A DNA stretch of 35,262 nt from an uncultured Prevotellaceae bacterium (GCA_946415705.1 CAMKTN010000027.1:1-35262), one strand, 5' to 3'; counted from the first letter of the stretch, positions 1-7,378 are shown. Notes: a model not told the origin generated them from the letters alone. Numbers and translations: made by a program.

Positions 1-1593
1 TACGAAAGAATCTATCCTCCGCGCGATCCCGATATCACATGGATTGACGACTACGCGCAGGTCCCTACAGACATACGTTCGCTGCTGGCCACCACGGGTG
101 TGCAGAGCATCAGCAAGCTGAAGTGGCTTGAAACAAAGGGCGTCAAGGTCGTCTATCGGATTTTAGAGCGTGAGTCGTCGATAGCGCTGGCCAAGGCGCA
201 AGGTGCTCGTGATGACCAGCTGTGCTACTACGAGGATGGCCATACGATAGACATTGATGCCGAGGCCATTCTGCTGAAGGAGAGTGGCGAGAGCGGCGGC
301 TTCACGGAGAAGGTGAACGCCGCCCGAACCAAGGGCATGAGAGTCATTGCGATTAAGAGGCCGGAGCCTCTAATGTACAATGGACAATGTACAATGGACA
401 ATGAAGAGGTGGGCCGTATTCCTCAATTGTCAATTGTCCATTGTCTATTGTCAATTGTTAATGGCCCTTACGGTTTGCGGCGGGCGGTGGAGAGGCTGTT
501 GCCGGAGTTCTTCCCATTGCATAGCGGACTGACCACGGGGACGTGCGCTACGGCGGCTGCGATTGCGGCGGTGATGCGGCTGACGAAAGGCGAGATGCCC
601 GAGGAGGTGCCTGTGGTGCTGCCCAACGGCGAGACGATAGCTGTTCCCGTTGGGTATGGCGACGGATATGCCTATTGTATAAAAGAGGCGGGTGATGACC
701 CCGATGTGACGAATGGAATTGAAGTGAGGGCAGCGGTGGAACACGCGGCTCAGTTTAAGATATGCGGCGGTGAAGGAGTCGGCAGATTTACGTTGCCGGG
801 CTTCGACTACCCTGTGGGCGAGCCTGCCATCAACAAAGGGCCGCGCGAGATGATAAGGAAGAATCTGTGCCAATGGACAATGGACAATGGACAGTTGACA
901 GTTGGGAATGGACAATGGAAAGTTACCATTTCTGTGCCACAGGGCGAAGAGATTGCGCGGCGGACATTCAATCCGCGCTTGGGCATCGAGGGCGGCATCA
1001 GCATCATTGGCGTGTCGGGCATCGTAAAACCCTTCTCGGAGGAGGCTTTCATCGACAGCATCCGTAAATGTGTGGAAGTGGCGCAGGCCAGCGGCACGGA
1101 CCGCATCGTCATCAACAGCGGCGCGAAGAGCGAAGGGTTCTTGAAGGCACGCTACCCCGACCTGCCGTCGCAGGCGTTCGTGGAATACGGTAACTACATC
1201 GGCGAGACGCTGAAGATCATTGATCAAGTTTCAGGTTTCAAGACTCAAGTTTCAAGTTCTAAGGTGACGCTGGGGGTGATGTTGGGGAAGGCGGTGAAGC
1301 TGGCTGACGGGCATTTGGACACGCACAGCAAGAAGGTGGTGATGGACAAGGAGTTCATCGTACAGCTGTTGCGCGAGGCGGGGTGTCCGGAGAGCGTTGT
1401 CGAAGCTGTGCAGGCGCCGTCCTTTACGTTGGCGCGTGAGTTGTGGAAGCTGATACCGTCGGCGTTGCTGCCTCGCTTTGCAGATATCGTCATCCGTCGT
1501 TGCTACGCCCATTGTAAGCCCCTGCTGCCGAGTGGCCAGCTGACCATCCTGTTGATGGACGATGACGGCCGTATTTACGAGGCTTTGTTGTAG
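1..1593 (+). CDS. cbiD: CbiJ-CbiD fusion, 5' end outside window (precorrin-6A reductase / cobalt-precorrin-5B C1-methyltransferase)
   Basis: The reading frame is open from the first base, so the true start lies upstream; the GTG at 100 is only an internal codon. Bases 1 to about 370 encode the C-terminal part of a CbiJ/CobK-type precorrin-6A reductase (SLLATTGVQSISKLK, then RILERESS, then KESGESGGFTEKVNAA and VIAIKRP near the end). From about 470 the protein is CbiD, with LHSGLTTGTCATAAA, VTISVPQGEEIARRTFNPRL, then GGISIIGVSGIV. CbiD adds the C1 methyl group during anaerobic corrin ring synthesis and CbiJ reduces the macrocycle later; both act in the cytoplasm. Fusion of these two is inferred from one uninterrupted frame. 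Three short-period repeat arrays (374-458, 871-919, 1226-1260) are translated in frame and interrupt the linker and the CbiD part. The gene ends 5 bases before the stop of the convergent permease gene. Confidence 0.9.
   Translation, partial: YERIYPPRDPDITWIDDYAQVPTDIRSLLATTGVQSISKLKWLETKGVKVVYRILERESSIALAKAQGARDDQLCYYEDGHTIDIDAEAILLKESGESGGFTEKVNAARTKGMRVIAIKRPEPLMYNGQCTMDNEEVGRIPQLSIVHCLLSIVNGPYGLRRAVERLLPEFFPLHSGLTTGTCATAAAIAAVMRLTKGEMPEEVPVVLPNGETIAVPVGYGDGYAYCIKEAGDDPDVTNGIEVRAAVEHAAQFKICGGEGVGRFTLPGFDYPVGEPAINKGPREMIRKNLCQWTMDNGQLTVGNGQWKVTISVPQGEEIARRTFNPRLGIEGGISIIGVSGIVKPFSEEAFIDSIRKCVEVAQASGTDRIVINSGAKSEGFLKARYPDLPSQAFVEYGNYIGETLKIIDQVSGFKTQVSSSKVTLGVMLGKAVKLADGHLDTHSKKVVMDKEFIVQLLREAGCPESVVEAVQAPSFTLARELWKLIPSALLPRFADIVIRRCYAHCKPLLPSGQLTILLMDDDGRIYEALL
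374..458. repeat. Two facing heptamer arrays inside cbiJ-cbiD linker
   Basis: Bases 374-401 are four 7-base units alternating TGTACAA and TGGACAA. Bases 424-458 are five units of the form CAATTGT, CCATTGT or CTATTGT. The two arrays are complementary to each other: 391-402 pairs perfectly with 433-444 (12 base pairs). Both are translated in frame (MYNGQCTMDN and LSIVHCLLSIVN) between the CbiJ and CbiD parts. Confidence 0.9.
871..919. repeat. Heptamer array inside cbiD
   Basis: Seven 7-base units (CAATGGA three times, then CAGTTGA, CAGTTGG, GAATGGA, CAATGGA). It is translated as QWTMDNGQLTVGNGQW, directly before the conserved VTISVPQGEEIA segment, where CbiD proteins normally have only a short loop. 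It is the same unit as the array at 374-401. Confidence 0.9.
1226..1260. repeat. AAGTTTC heptamer array inside cbiD
   Basis: Five 7-base units (AAGTTTC, AGGTTTC, AAGACTC, AAGTTTC, AAGTTCT). They are translated as QVSGFKTQVSSSK, between the conserved YIGETL segment and the KVTLGVMLGKAVKLADG segment. Confidence 0.85.
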
Positions 1594-1598
1594 CGGAA

Positions 1599-2633
1599 TT
1601 ATTCTTCGATGTCGTCCTTGCGCTTGTGGAAGAGCACCATCGCGATGACGGGTGCGCCCACGAGGGCTGTCACGGAATTTACGGGTAGCGCCCCCTCGAA
1701 GCCCGGCATACGGGCGATGATATTGCACACGAGGGCGAGGACGGAACCGCAGAGGGCTGTGGCCGGCATGAGGATGCGGTGGTCGGAGGTGCGGAAGAGG
1801 GCACGTGCGAGATGTGGTACAGCCAGACCGATGAACATGATAGGGCCGCAGTAGGCCGTGACGATGGCCACGAGGACGCCCGAGGAGATGATGACGAGCA
1901 TGCGACTACGACGAATGTTGAGGCCGAGGTTGGCGGCATAGCGGTCGCCCAGCAGTAGAAGGTTCATAGGCTTCACTAGGAGATAGGTCAGGGGAAGCAG
2001 GACGCACATCAGACCGATGAACAACATCATCTCATCGCCGCTGACGCGCGCGAAGGAGCCGAGGCCCCACACGACAAACGATTTCACATCCTCCTCGGGG
2101 GCCAGGAACTTCAGCACACCGATGATGGCATTGGCGAGATAGCCAATCATGACACCTATGATTAATAAGGTGACATTGCCCTTCACCTTCTGCGACACCC
2201 ACAGAATCAGCAGCATCACGGCCAAGGCACCGATGATGGCGGCCACGCTCATGGCGGCATCACCGAGATAGCCCAGTCGCGAGAGGGCCACGCCGCCCAG
2301 CTTGCCCGACAGTAGCACCACGAAGGCTACGCCGAGCGCGGAGCCGTTGCTGATACCCAGCACGGAGGGGCCTGCCAAGGGGTTGCGGAAGACGGTCTGC
2401 ATCTGCAGGCCGCTGACAGCCAAACCGGCACCGGCCACGATGGCCGTGAGGGCTTGCGGCAGGCGGCTGCTGAAGATGATGTTGCGCCAGATCTCGGACT
2501 CCGTGGCGTCACCTAGGAGGATGCGACAGACATCTGCGGCAGGAATCTTCACGGAGCCCAACAGCAGGTTCACGACGAGCAGAACGACGATGCTGACGGC
2601 GAGGAGCAGGATGTATAGTGCGGTTCTTTTCAT
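1599..2633 (-). CDS. btuC: BtuC/FecCD-family ABC transporter permease, probably for corrinoids
   Basis: A 344-residue integral membrane protein of the FecCD/BtuC family, which forms the inner-membrane channel of vitamin B12, haem or siderophore importers. Family hallmarks include RLPQALTAIVAGAGLAVSGLQMQ near residues 57-78, NPLAGPSVLGISNGSALG near 83-100, and a C-terminal GLAVPHLARALFRTSDHR segment that includes the coupling helix contacting the ATPase. About ten hydrophobic segments are visible. The start ATG overlaps the stop codon of the upstream binding-protein gene (TAATG), so the two are translationally coupled. Placement inside a cobalamin locus suggests corrinoid import rather than iron, but the sequence alone does not separate the two. 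No ATPase gene (BtuD type) follows; the next gene is convergent. Confidence 0.9.
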   Translation of the reverse strand: MKRTALYILLLAVSIVVLLVVNLLLGSVKIPAADVCRILLGDATESEIWRNIIFSSRLPQALTAIVAGAGLAVSGLQMQTVFRNPLAGPSVLGISNGSALGVAFVVLLSGKLGGVALSRLGYLGDAAMSVAAIIGALAVMLLILWVSQKVKGNVTLLIIGVMIGYLANAIIGVLKFLAPEEDVKSFVVWGLGSFARVSGDEMMLFIGLMCVLLPLTYLLVKPMNLLLLGDRYAANLGLNIRRSRMLVIISSGVLVAIVTAYCGPIMFIGLAVPHLARALFRTSDHRILMPATALCGSVLALVCNIIARMPGFEGALPVNSVTALVGAPVIAMVLFHKRKDDIEE

Positions 2634-3817
2634 TAGGGGGCTAAGAGTCGGTAGAAGGTGGGTTGATAGTCAGACTCCACAAGCTCGGGGTGCAGGATGG
2701 CGACGAGATCCTTAAGGAGCACATCGGGTTGCACGGGTGCGATCTCGTAGTAGGGTGTCTTGCGCATATTGCAGTAGATGACCTTGTGCTCGCGGAAGGC
2801 CTTGAAGAGCTCGTTGCGAGGCTCCGAGGCGCGCAGCGCTTCGTAGGAGAAGTCGCCCGGGTAGCTGTTGAGGATGCGCCAGTAGTCGGCGTTGGCGGCG
2901 AGGGCGTAGGCCTTCTCGAACTCCAGGTTCTCGCCCGAGGTCTCGTTGTCGTGGATGACGTAGTCGGCACCGGCATCGCGGAAGATCTGTGCGAGGTAGT
3001 TCTTACCGCCCACGGCGTGCCACGAGCCGTAGTGCATCTCGCCACTGATGATGCTGGGGCGCTCCCCCTCTAAACTTTCAACTTTCGACTTTAAACTATT
3101 GTATCGCTCCTCGATGCCGGCGAAGATGGCGTTGGCCTCGGCTTCCTTGCCGATGAACAGGCCCACGAGCTTGATCCATTCGGCCTGTCCCAGCGGGTCG
3201 AGTTCTTTGTAGCCGAGATGCGGCACGAGGGTGATGCCCGTTTCCTTGATAGCATCGTAGCCGCCGCGCTTGGAGGGGGAGATGAAGATGACGTCGGGGT
3301 TGGCGGCCAGCACCATCTCCGTGTCGAAGTTGCCTTCCATGCCGATCTTCACGATGCGGCCGTCCTCCACGCGGCGGCGGATGTCCTCGTTGAAGAGGTT
3401 CTTGGTGCCAGTGATGCCACTGATGAAGTCGTGGGCGTCGAGGATGGTGAAGTTGGAGAGCTGCAGGGAGGTCATGCAGAGGGCGCGGTGGATGGGGACG
3501 CGGATGGGGGTGTAACCCGAGGGGATGAGGCCCTCGGGAGAACCCGAGGGAACCGTAACTAAGGAACCCGAGGGAACCGTAACACCCTCGGGAACCGTAA
3601 CGGAGGCGGGGAGGAGGGCGAAGTGATGGCGGGGGCCGATATCGACGAGGCGGATGCCGGCGGAGTCGCGGACGGTGAACTCGGTGGCGTATTTTACCTG
3701 GACGGTGACGGTGGTGTCAGCTGCGGTGCCGCTGGCGACAGCTGCCTCGCGACCCTTAGGGTCGTTGCAGGATGCCAGCAGAAGCATAGCGGCCGTGATC
3801 CATACAAAAACCTTCAT
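2633..3817 (-). CDS. btuF: BtuF-like periplasmic corrinoid-binding lipoprotein
   Basis: A 394-residue class III (TroA/BtuF/FecB) substrate-binding protein. The N-terminus is a lipoprotein signal with lipobox LASC, acylated Cys at residue 17. The core shows the BtuF/FecB pattern: SNFTILDAHDFISGI, then VLAANPDVIFISPSKRGGYDAI, then GITLVPHLGYKELDPLGQAEWIKLVGLFIG, and later GGKNYLAQIFRDAGADYV. It should deliver ligand to the permease encoded directly downstream with overlapping stop and start codons. Corrinoid specificity is inferred from the neighbouring cobalamin genes. Two repeat tracts are translated in frame: residues about 72-96 (VTVPSGS-type repeats, 3531-3602) and about 239-248 (3073-3100). 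A TAnnTTTG box sits upstream at 3849-3856. Confidence 0.87.
   Translation of the reverse strand: MKVFVWITAAMLLLASCNDPKGREAAVASGTAADTTVTVQVKYATEFTVRDSAGIRLVDIGPRHHFALLPASVTVPEGVTVPSGSLVTVPSGSPEGLIPSGYTPIRVPIHRALCMTSLQLSNFTILDAHDFISGITGTKNLFNEDIRRRVEDGRIVKIGMEGNFDTEMVLAANPDVIFISPSKRGGYDAIKETGITLVPHLGYKELDPLGQAEWIKLVGLFIGKEAEANAIFAGIEERYNSLKSKVESLEGERPSIISGEMHYGSWHAVGGKNYLAQIFRDAGADYVIHDNETSGENLEFEKAYALAANADYWRILNSYPGDFSYEALRASEPRNELFKAFREHKVIYCNMRKTPYYEIAPVQPDVLLKDLVAILHPELVESDYQPTFYRLLAP
3073..3100. repeat. AACTTTC heptamer array inside btuF
   Basis: Four 7-base units (AACTTTC, AACTTTC, GACTTTA, AACTATT). They are read on the minus strand as part of NSLKSKVESLE, in a helical linker of the binding protein. 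Confidence 0.8.
3531..3602. repeat. 24-base direct repeat with CCCGAGGG/CCCTCGGG palindromes inside btuF
   Basis: A 19-base unit (AACCCGAGGGAACCGTAAC) occurs at 3541-3559 and again at 3565-3583, followed by a third related copy with the GAGGG part inverted. The period of 24 bases keeps the frame, giving VTVPEG, VTVPSGS and LVTVPSGS near residues 72-96. The tract is low in complexity and lies ahead of the conserved binding-protein core. Confidence 0.85.
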
Positions 3818-3848
3818 GATGATTCCTGTTTTCTATGTTTTGCGGGTG

Positions 3849-3856
3849 CAAAGTTA
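3849..3856 (-). promoter_or_regulatory. Candidate -7 box for btuF-btuC
   Basis: On the minus strand the sequence reads TAACTTTG, matching the Bacteroidetes -7 consensus TAnnTTTG. It lies about 31 bases before the btuF ATG. No good -33 TTTG was found at the usual spacing. It is back to back with the cobS box at 3932. Confidence 0.55.
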
Positions 3857-3931
3857 GTGAATAAGTGAAAAATGAGGGAATGAAAAGTGAAAAAACAGCT
3901 CCCTTGCATGAGATTTGTCCTCTTTTATTCG

Positions 3932-3939
3932 TACTTTTG
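3932..3939 (+). promoter_or_regulatory. Candidate -7 box for cobS-cobU-cobT
   Basis: TACTTTTG matches TAnnTTTG. It ends 17 bases before the ATG chosen for cobS, so the leader would be only about 12 bases. This supports the ATG start at 3957 over the in-frame TTG at 3915, which lies upstream of the box. Confidence 0.55.
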
Positions 3940-3956
3940 CCTCCAAATTCCGAACG

Positions 3957-4745
3957 ATGGAAGCGAATATGGAACGAACGCATTGGTATGACCGCGTGTG
4001 GGCTGCCTTCATCTTCTTCACGCGGCTGCCCTTCTGGCGACTGCACGAACCGCCGCAGGCGTGCTACCGCACGGTGGTCGAACACTGGCCACTGACGGGC
4101 TGGCTGACGGGCGGCGTGACGGCAGTTACGCTGTGGTTAGGGACGCAGTATCTGCCTTATGCGCTGGCGGTGCTGCTGGCCATCGTGGCGAGGTTGCTGC
4201 TGACGGGTGCCCTGCACGAGGACGGCTTGGCCGACTTCCTGGACGGCTTCGGCGGGGGCGCTGGCGACCGCACGCGCATCCTAACGATCATGAAGGATTC
4301 GCACATCGGCACCTATGGCGTGCTGGGGCTGATTCTTTACGAACTCATGCTCGCCGCCGCGCTGTTCTCGCTGAATCCTATCGTGGCGGCCTGCGCCATC
4401 TGGGCCGCAGACCCGTATGCGAAGATGCTGACGGCACCCCTCGTGGTGGTGATGCCTTATGCACGGCGCGAAGAGGAGGCCAAGGCGAAGGTCGTCTATC
4501 GCAAGATGAGCTGGTGGGCGGGTGTCAGCCTCCTGATCCAAGGCCTGCTGCCGATGGGTGTCTTCATCTGGATGACGAACATCTATTGGGGCTGGCTGCT
4601 GATTGTGCCATGCGTAGTGATGTGCGCGCTTAGCCTATATATCTGGCGGCGGCTGCGAGGCTATACGGGCGACTGTTGTGGTGCCGTTTGTCTGCTCGTG
4701 GAGCTCTCCACGTTGTTGGTCATCGTCGCTGAAATGGTTTGGTAA
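3957..4745 (+). CDS. cobS: Adenosylcobinamide-GDP ribazoletransferase (cobalamin synthase)
   Basis: CobS joins adenosylcobinamide-GDP with alpha-ribazole (or its phosphate) in the last assembly steps of cobalamin and sits in the inner membrane. The family signature is clear: TGALHEDGLADFLDGFGGG followed by R-R-LTIMKDSHIGTYGVLGL, with the acidic residues that bind Mg and the pyrophosphate. Several hydrophobic segments follow (LMLAAALFSLNPIVAACAIWA, WWAGVSLLIQGLLPMGVFIW, WGWLLIVPCVVMCALSLYIW). From the ATG at 3957 it is 262 residues, close to the usual 250. An in-frame ATG at 3969 is an alternative; the in-frame TTG at 3915 lies before the promoter box and is unlikely. It is the first gene of a cobS-cobU-cobT run, with an array of heptamers between it and cobU. 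Confidence 0.92.
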   Translation: MEANMERTHWYDRVWAAFIFFTRLPFWRLHEPPQACYRTVVEHWPLTGWLTGGVTAVTLWLGTQYLPYALAVLLAIVARLLLTGALHEDGLADFLDGFGGGAGDRTRILTIMKDSHIGTYGVLGLILYELMLAAALFSLNPIVAACAIWAADPYAKMLTAPLVVVMPYARREEEAKAKVVYRKMSWWAGVSLLIQGLLPMGVFIWMTNIYWGWLLIVPCVVMCALSLYIWRRLRGYTGDCCGAVCLLVELSTLLVIVAEMVW

Positions 4746-4793
4746 GATTGATAGTTGAAAATTGATAATTGAGAATTGAAAATTTAGGATTGA
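4746..4793. repeat. xxxTTGA heptamer array between cobS and cobU
   Basis: Seven 7-base units, nearly all ending TTGA (GATTGA, TAGTTGA, AAATTGA, TAATTGA, GAATTGA, AAATTTA, GGATTGA). It starts at the cobS stop codon and supplies the TTG start codon and the AGGA directly before it for cobU. Confidence 0.9.
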
Positions 4794-5326
4794 AAAAGAT
4801 TATTCTCATCACAGGGGGACAGCGCTCGGGGAAGAGCGCGAAGGCTGAGGAGCTGGCATTGCAACTCAGCGAGCATCCTGTGTATATGGCTACGGCTCAC
4901 ATCTGGGACGAGGAGTTCCGTGAGCGTGTGCGCCGCCACCAGGAGCGGCGTGTCCCGCAGTGGACAAACATCGAGGAAGAGCGCACGCTCAGCCGCCACG
5001 ATGTCAGCGGACGTGTTGTACTTGTGGATTGTGTGACGCTGTGGCTTACGAACTTTTTAGGCCTCACTCCCGACCCCTCTCCAAAGGGCGAGGGGAGTAT
5101 AGATGTTGACAGGATTCTCAGCGAGGCCAAGCGTGAGTTTGATGCTTTCACACAGTATGAGGCTACCTTCATCTTCGTGACCAACGAAATCGGATGGGGT
5201 GGCGTCTCGGAGAATGCCCTGCAGCGTCGCTTTGCGGACCTGCAAGGGTGGATGAACCAATACATCGCCTCCAAGGCTGACGAAGTTTTTCTCATGGTGT
5301 CCGGATTACCACTTCAAATCAAATGA
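4790..5326 (+). CDS. cobU: Adenosylcobinamide kinase / adenosylcobinamide-phosphate guanylyltransferase
   Basis: CobU phosphorylates adenosylcobinamide and transfers GMP to it. Starting at the TTG at 4790 gives 178 residues, a normal CobU length, and the usual N-terminus MKKIILITGGQRSGKS with a P-loop at residues 9-16. No ATG is available in frame at this position; another TTG at 4769 would add seven repeat-encoded residues. The likely guanylylated histidine is in RVRRHQERR near residue 50. Further family segments are VVLVDCVTLWLTN, then FVTNEIGWGGV and RRFADLQGWMNQ. At residues about 91-104 a 37-base repeat adds GLTPDPSPKGEGS, exactly where CobU has a surface loop. The stop overlaps the cobT start as ATGA. 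Confidence 0.92.
   Translation: MKKIILITGGQRSGKSAKAEELALQLSEHPVYMATAHIWDEEFRERVRRHQERRVPQWTNIEEERTLSRHDVSGRVVLVDCVTLWLTNFLGLTPDPSPKGEGSIDVDRILSEAKREFDAFTQYEATFIFVTNEIGWGGVSENALQRRFADLQGWMNQYIASKADEVFLMVSGLPLQIK
5062..5098. repeat. LTPDPSPKGEG repeat inside cobU
   Basis: A 37-base element that differs at one base from the copy in cobT (5664-5700). It contains CCCCTC and GAGGGG arms that can pair. It is translated as LTPDPSPKGEGS and is inserted in frame after VTLWLTNFLG. Confidence 0.95.
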
Positions 5327-6393
5327 AAGAGTTTAATATACAACCTGTAGATAGAGCGTTGCAGGCGGCTATTCAGCAGAAGATTGACAACCTGAACAAA
5401 CCCAAGGGCTCACTGGGGCGCCTGGAGGAGTTAGCGATGCAGGTGTGCCTGATTCAGCAGACGTTGACGCCCGAGCTGCGCCAGCCTGCTCATATTCTCT
5501 TCGGTGGCGACCACGGTATCGAGCGCGAGGGCGTGTCGCTGTCGCCGCGTGAGGTAACGTGGCAGCAGATGATCAACTACACGCGTGGCGGCGGTGGGGT
5601 AAATATGTTCTGTCGCCAGCATGGCTTTAAGCTGCGCATCGTTGATGTGGGGGTGGATTATAGCCTCACCCCCGACCCCTCTCCAAAGGGCGAGGGGAGT
5701 GTTGTGTTCTTGGATCGAAAGATAGCGCGGGGGACGAAGAACTTTTTGTATGAACCGGCGATGACGGCAGAGGAGTGGGAGAGGGCGCTGACCGTGGGTC
5801 GCGAGCAGGTGGATGCCTGCTATGCCGAGGGCAGCAACGTCCTGTGTCTGGGTGAGATGGGGATTGGCAATACCTCGCCGTCGAGTGTGTTGATGCACCT
5901 GCTCCTCGGAATCCCCCTGCCGCAGTGCGTGGGGGCTGGCAGTGGTCTTGACGCTGCTGGCATTAGCCATAAACTTAACGTGCTTTCTCAGGCTCTGGAG
6001 CACTACCGCGCTGTCAGCGAAGGCTTCACCGCTGCTGACACCATCCGTTATTTCGTGGGCTTTGAGATGGCGGCTGCCATCGGTGCGATGTTGAGGGCTG
6101 CAGAGTTGCGAATGGTGATTCTCGTCGATGGCTTTATCATGACGGCTTGCATGCTGGCGGCGCAGCAGCTCTGCCCCGCCGTCCGCGACTACGCGATCTT
6201 CGGGCACTGCGGCGACGAGGGCGGTCATCACCTGATGCTCAACGCCATGAATGCCAAGCCACTTCTCCGACTGAATATGAGGTTAGGCGAGGGGACGGGT
6301 GCGCTCTGCGCCTTCCCCATTGTGGATTCAGCTGTTCGGATGATGAACGAAATGAACAACTTCGAGAACGCGAAGATCACCAAATACTTCTGA
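5323..6393 (+). CDS. cobT: Nicotinate-nucleotide--dimethylbenzimidazole phosphoribosyltransferase
   Basis: CobT activates the lower-ligand base by moving phosphoribose from nicotinate mononucleotide onto it, making alpha-ribazole phosphate in the cytoplasm. The 356-residue protein has the family landmarks: LNKPKGSLGRLEELA near 24-38, GGDHGIEREGVS near 61-72, GEMGIGNTSPSS near 177-188, and NMRLGEGTGA at 318-327 with the catalytic glutamate at about residue 323. Its ATG overlaps the cobU stop, so translation is coupled. Residues 114-126 (SLTPDPSPKGEGS) come from the 37-base repeat and separate the conserved DVGVDY from LDRKIARGTKNFL, a junction that is normally a short loop. The 3' end overlaps the convergent cbiB gene by 17 bases. 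Confidence 0.95.
   Translation: MKEFNIQPVDRALQAAIQQKIDNLNKPKGSLGRLEELAMQVCLIQQTLTPELRQPAHILFGGDHGIEREGVSLSPREVTWQQMINYTRGGGGVNMFCRQHGFKLRIVDVGVDYSLTPDPSPKGEGSVVFLDRKIARGTKNFLYEPAMTAEEWERALTVGREQVDACYAEGSNVLCLGEMGIGNTSPSSVLMHLLLGIPLPQCVGAGSGLDAAGISHKLNVLSQALEHYRAVSEGFTAADTIRYFVGFEMAAAIGAMLRAAELRMVILVDGFIMTACMLAAQQLCPAVRDYAIFGHCGDEGGHHLMLNAMNAKPLLRLNMRLGEGTGALCAFPIVDSAVRMMNEMNNFENAKITKYF
5664..5700. repeat. LTPDPSPKGEG repeat inside cobT
   Basis: A second copy of the 37-base element, 36 of 37 bases identical to the copy in cobU 600 bases upstream and in the same reading frame. It is translated as LTPDPSPKGEGS. Confidence 0.95.
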
Positions 6394-7369
6394 CCACCAG
6401 CCAGGCGCAAACCAACAGAATCATCAATACCTCTGCCGTTCGGTTCACCCGGACGGCAGTTTTCATGTCGGCCGTAGTGAGCACGCGCTCGTTGTTGCCA
6501 ATGAACGGTTTGTCGAAGAGTTCCCCGAAGTAATAATGCGGGCCGCCGAAGCGACAGCCGAGGATGCCGGCCAACGCCGCCTCTGGGTAGCCGCTGTTGG
6601 GGGAGGCGTGATGACGTCCGTTGACACGGACGAAATTGAAAATTGAAAATTGAAAATTGAAAAGGGCGTATGGCAGCACCATCAGCAAAGCTGTCAAACG
6701 GGCGGGGAGGTAGTTGGCGATGTCATCGATGTGTGCTGCCCAGCATCCGAAGTCCTTGTAACGCGCGGTCTTGTAGCCAATCATGGAATCTAGCGTATTG
6801 ACCATCTTGTAGGCCAGCATCCCGGGGGTGCCGAGCAGCGCGAACCAGAAGAGGGGAGCGATGACGCCGTCGCTGAGGTTCTCGGCTAAGGTCTCCAGGG
6901 CTGCCGTCCGCACCTCCTGCGCCGAGAGCTCTGAGGTGTCGCGTCCTACGATGCGGGCTACCTGCTTGCGTCCTTCCTCCAAGGAACGGTCGAGGGCGAG
7001 GAACACGGCGCGCACCTCGCGAATGAGGGTGGTGCCAGCGAGGCAGTAGAAGATGAGGACTGCGTCGAATAGAATTGAAAATTGAAAATTGAAAATTGAA
7101 AATTGGAAGTTGAGAGTTGAGAGGAGGTGACGGATGAGCCAGGTGAGGGCGAAGACGAGCAGAATGAGGCTGATGGCGGTGAGGGCGCCCTTCAGCTTGC
7201 GGTGCGCGCCTTTGTTTAGGCGATGCTCGCAGGCAGCGATAGCCTTGCCAAACCACACGATGGGATGCGGCAGCCATGCTGGGTCGCCCAGCAGGAGGTC
7301 GAGCAGCCAGCCTATGAGCAACGCTGCGAGTGAAGAATGAAGATGGAGAAAGGAGAACTGTTCTTCCAT
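6377..7369 (-). CDS. cbiB: Adenosylcobinamide-phosphate synthase
   Basis: CbiB attaches aminopropanol or its phosphate to adenosylcobyric acid and is an inner-membrane protein. Family motifs are LLDLLLGDPAWLPHPIVWFGK near residues 21-42, AALETLAENLSDGVIAPLFW near 156-175, and KMVNTLDSMIGYKTARYKDFGCWAA near 188-212, ending with RFGGPHYYFGE and KPFIG. At 330 residues it is slightly longer than usual because two heptamer arrays are translated as FNFQFSIFNF-type stretches at about 84-100 and 236-247; both fall at hydrophobic segments and may lengthen membrane helices. The stop lies 17 bases inside the convergent cobT gene. The start follows the cobD stop by 9 bases in an operon with cobD and the cbiA-cbiP fusion. 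Confidence 0.93.
   Translation of the reverse strand: MEEQFSFLHLHSSLAALLIGWLLDLLLGDPAWLPHPIVWFGKAIAACEHRLNKGAHRKLKGALTAISLILLVFALTWLIRHLLSTLNFQFSIFNFQFSILFDAVLIFYCLAGTTLIREVRAVFLALDRSLEEGRKQVARIVGRDTSELSAQEVRTAALETLAENLSDGVIAPLFWFALLGTPGMLAYKMVNTLDSMIGYKTARYKDFGCWAAHIDDIANYLPARLTALLMVLPYALFNFQFSIFNFVRVNGRHHASPNSGYPEAALAGILGCRFGGPHYYFGELFDKPFIGNNERVLTTADMKTAVRVNRTAEVLMILLVCAWLVVRSIW
6632..6659. repeat. GAAAATT-type heptamer array inside cbiB (C-terminal part)
   Basis: Four units of AAAATTG. The minus strand is translated as LFNFQFSIFNF, in a loop just before the conserved RVNGRHH-PNSGYPEAA segment. Confidence 0.9.
7071..7119. repeat. AAAATTG heptamer array inside cbiB (N-terminal part)
   Basis: Seven 7-base units (AGAATTG, AAAATTG four times, GAAGTTG, AGAGTTG). 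The minus strand is translated as STLNFQFSIFNFQFSI near residues 84-99, between two hydrophobic segments. Confidence 0.92.
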
Positions 7370-7378
7370 GCTTGCAGC

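Noticed and set aside
3915..3957. TTG start for cobS at 3915
   Set aside because: The -7 box lies downstream of it, and the ATG at 3957 gives the usual protein length.
4080..4110. Resemblance to a cobalamin-riboswitch B12 box
   Set aside because: GCCACTG lies inside the cobS coding sequence, and no surrounding riboswitch helices are visible.
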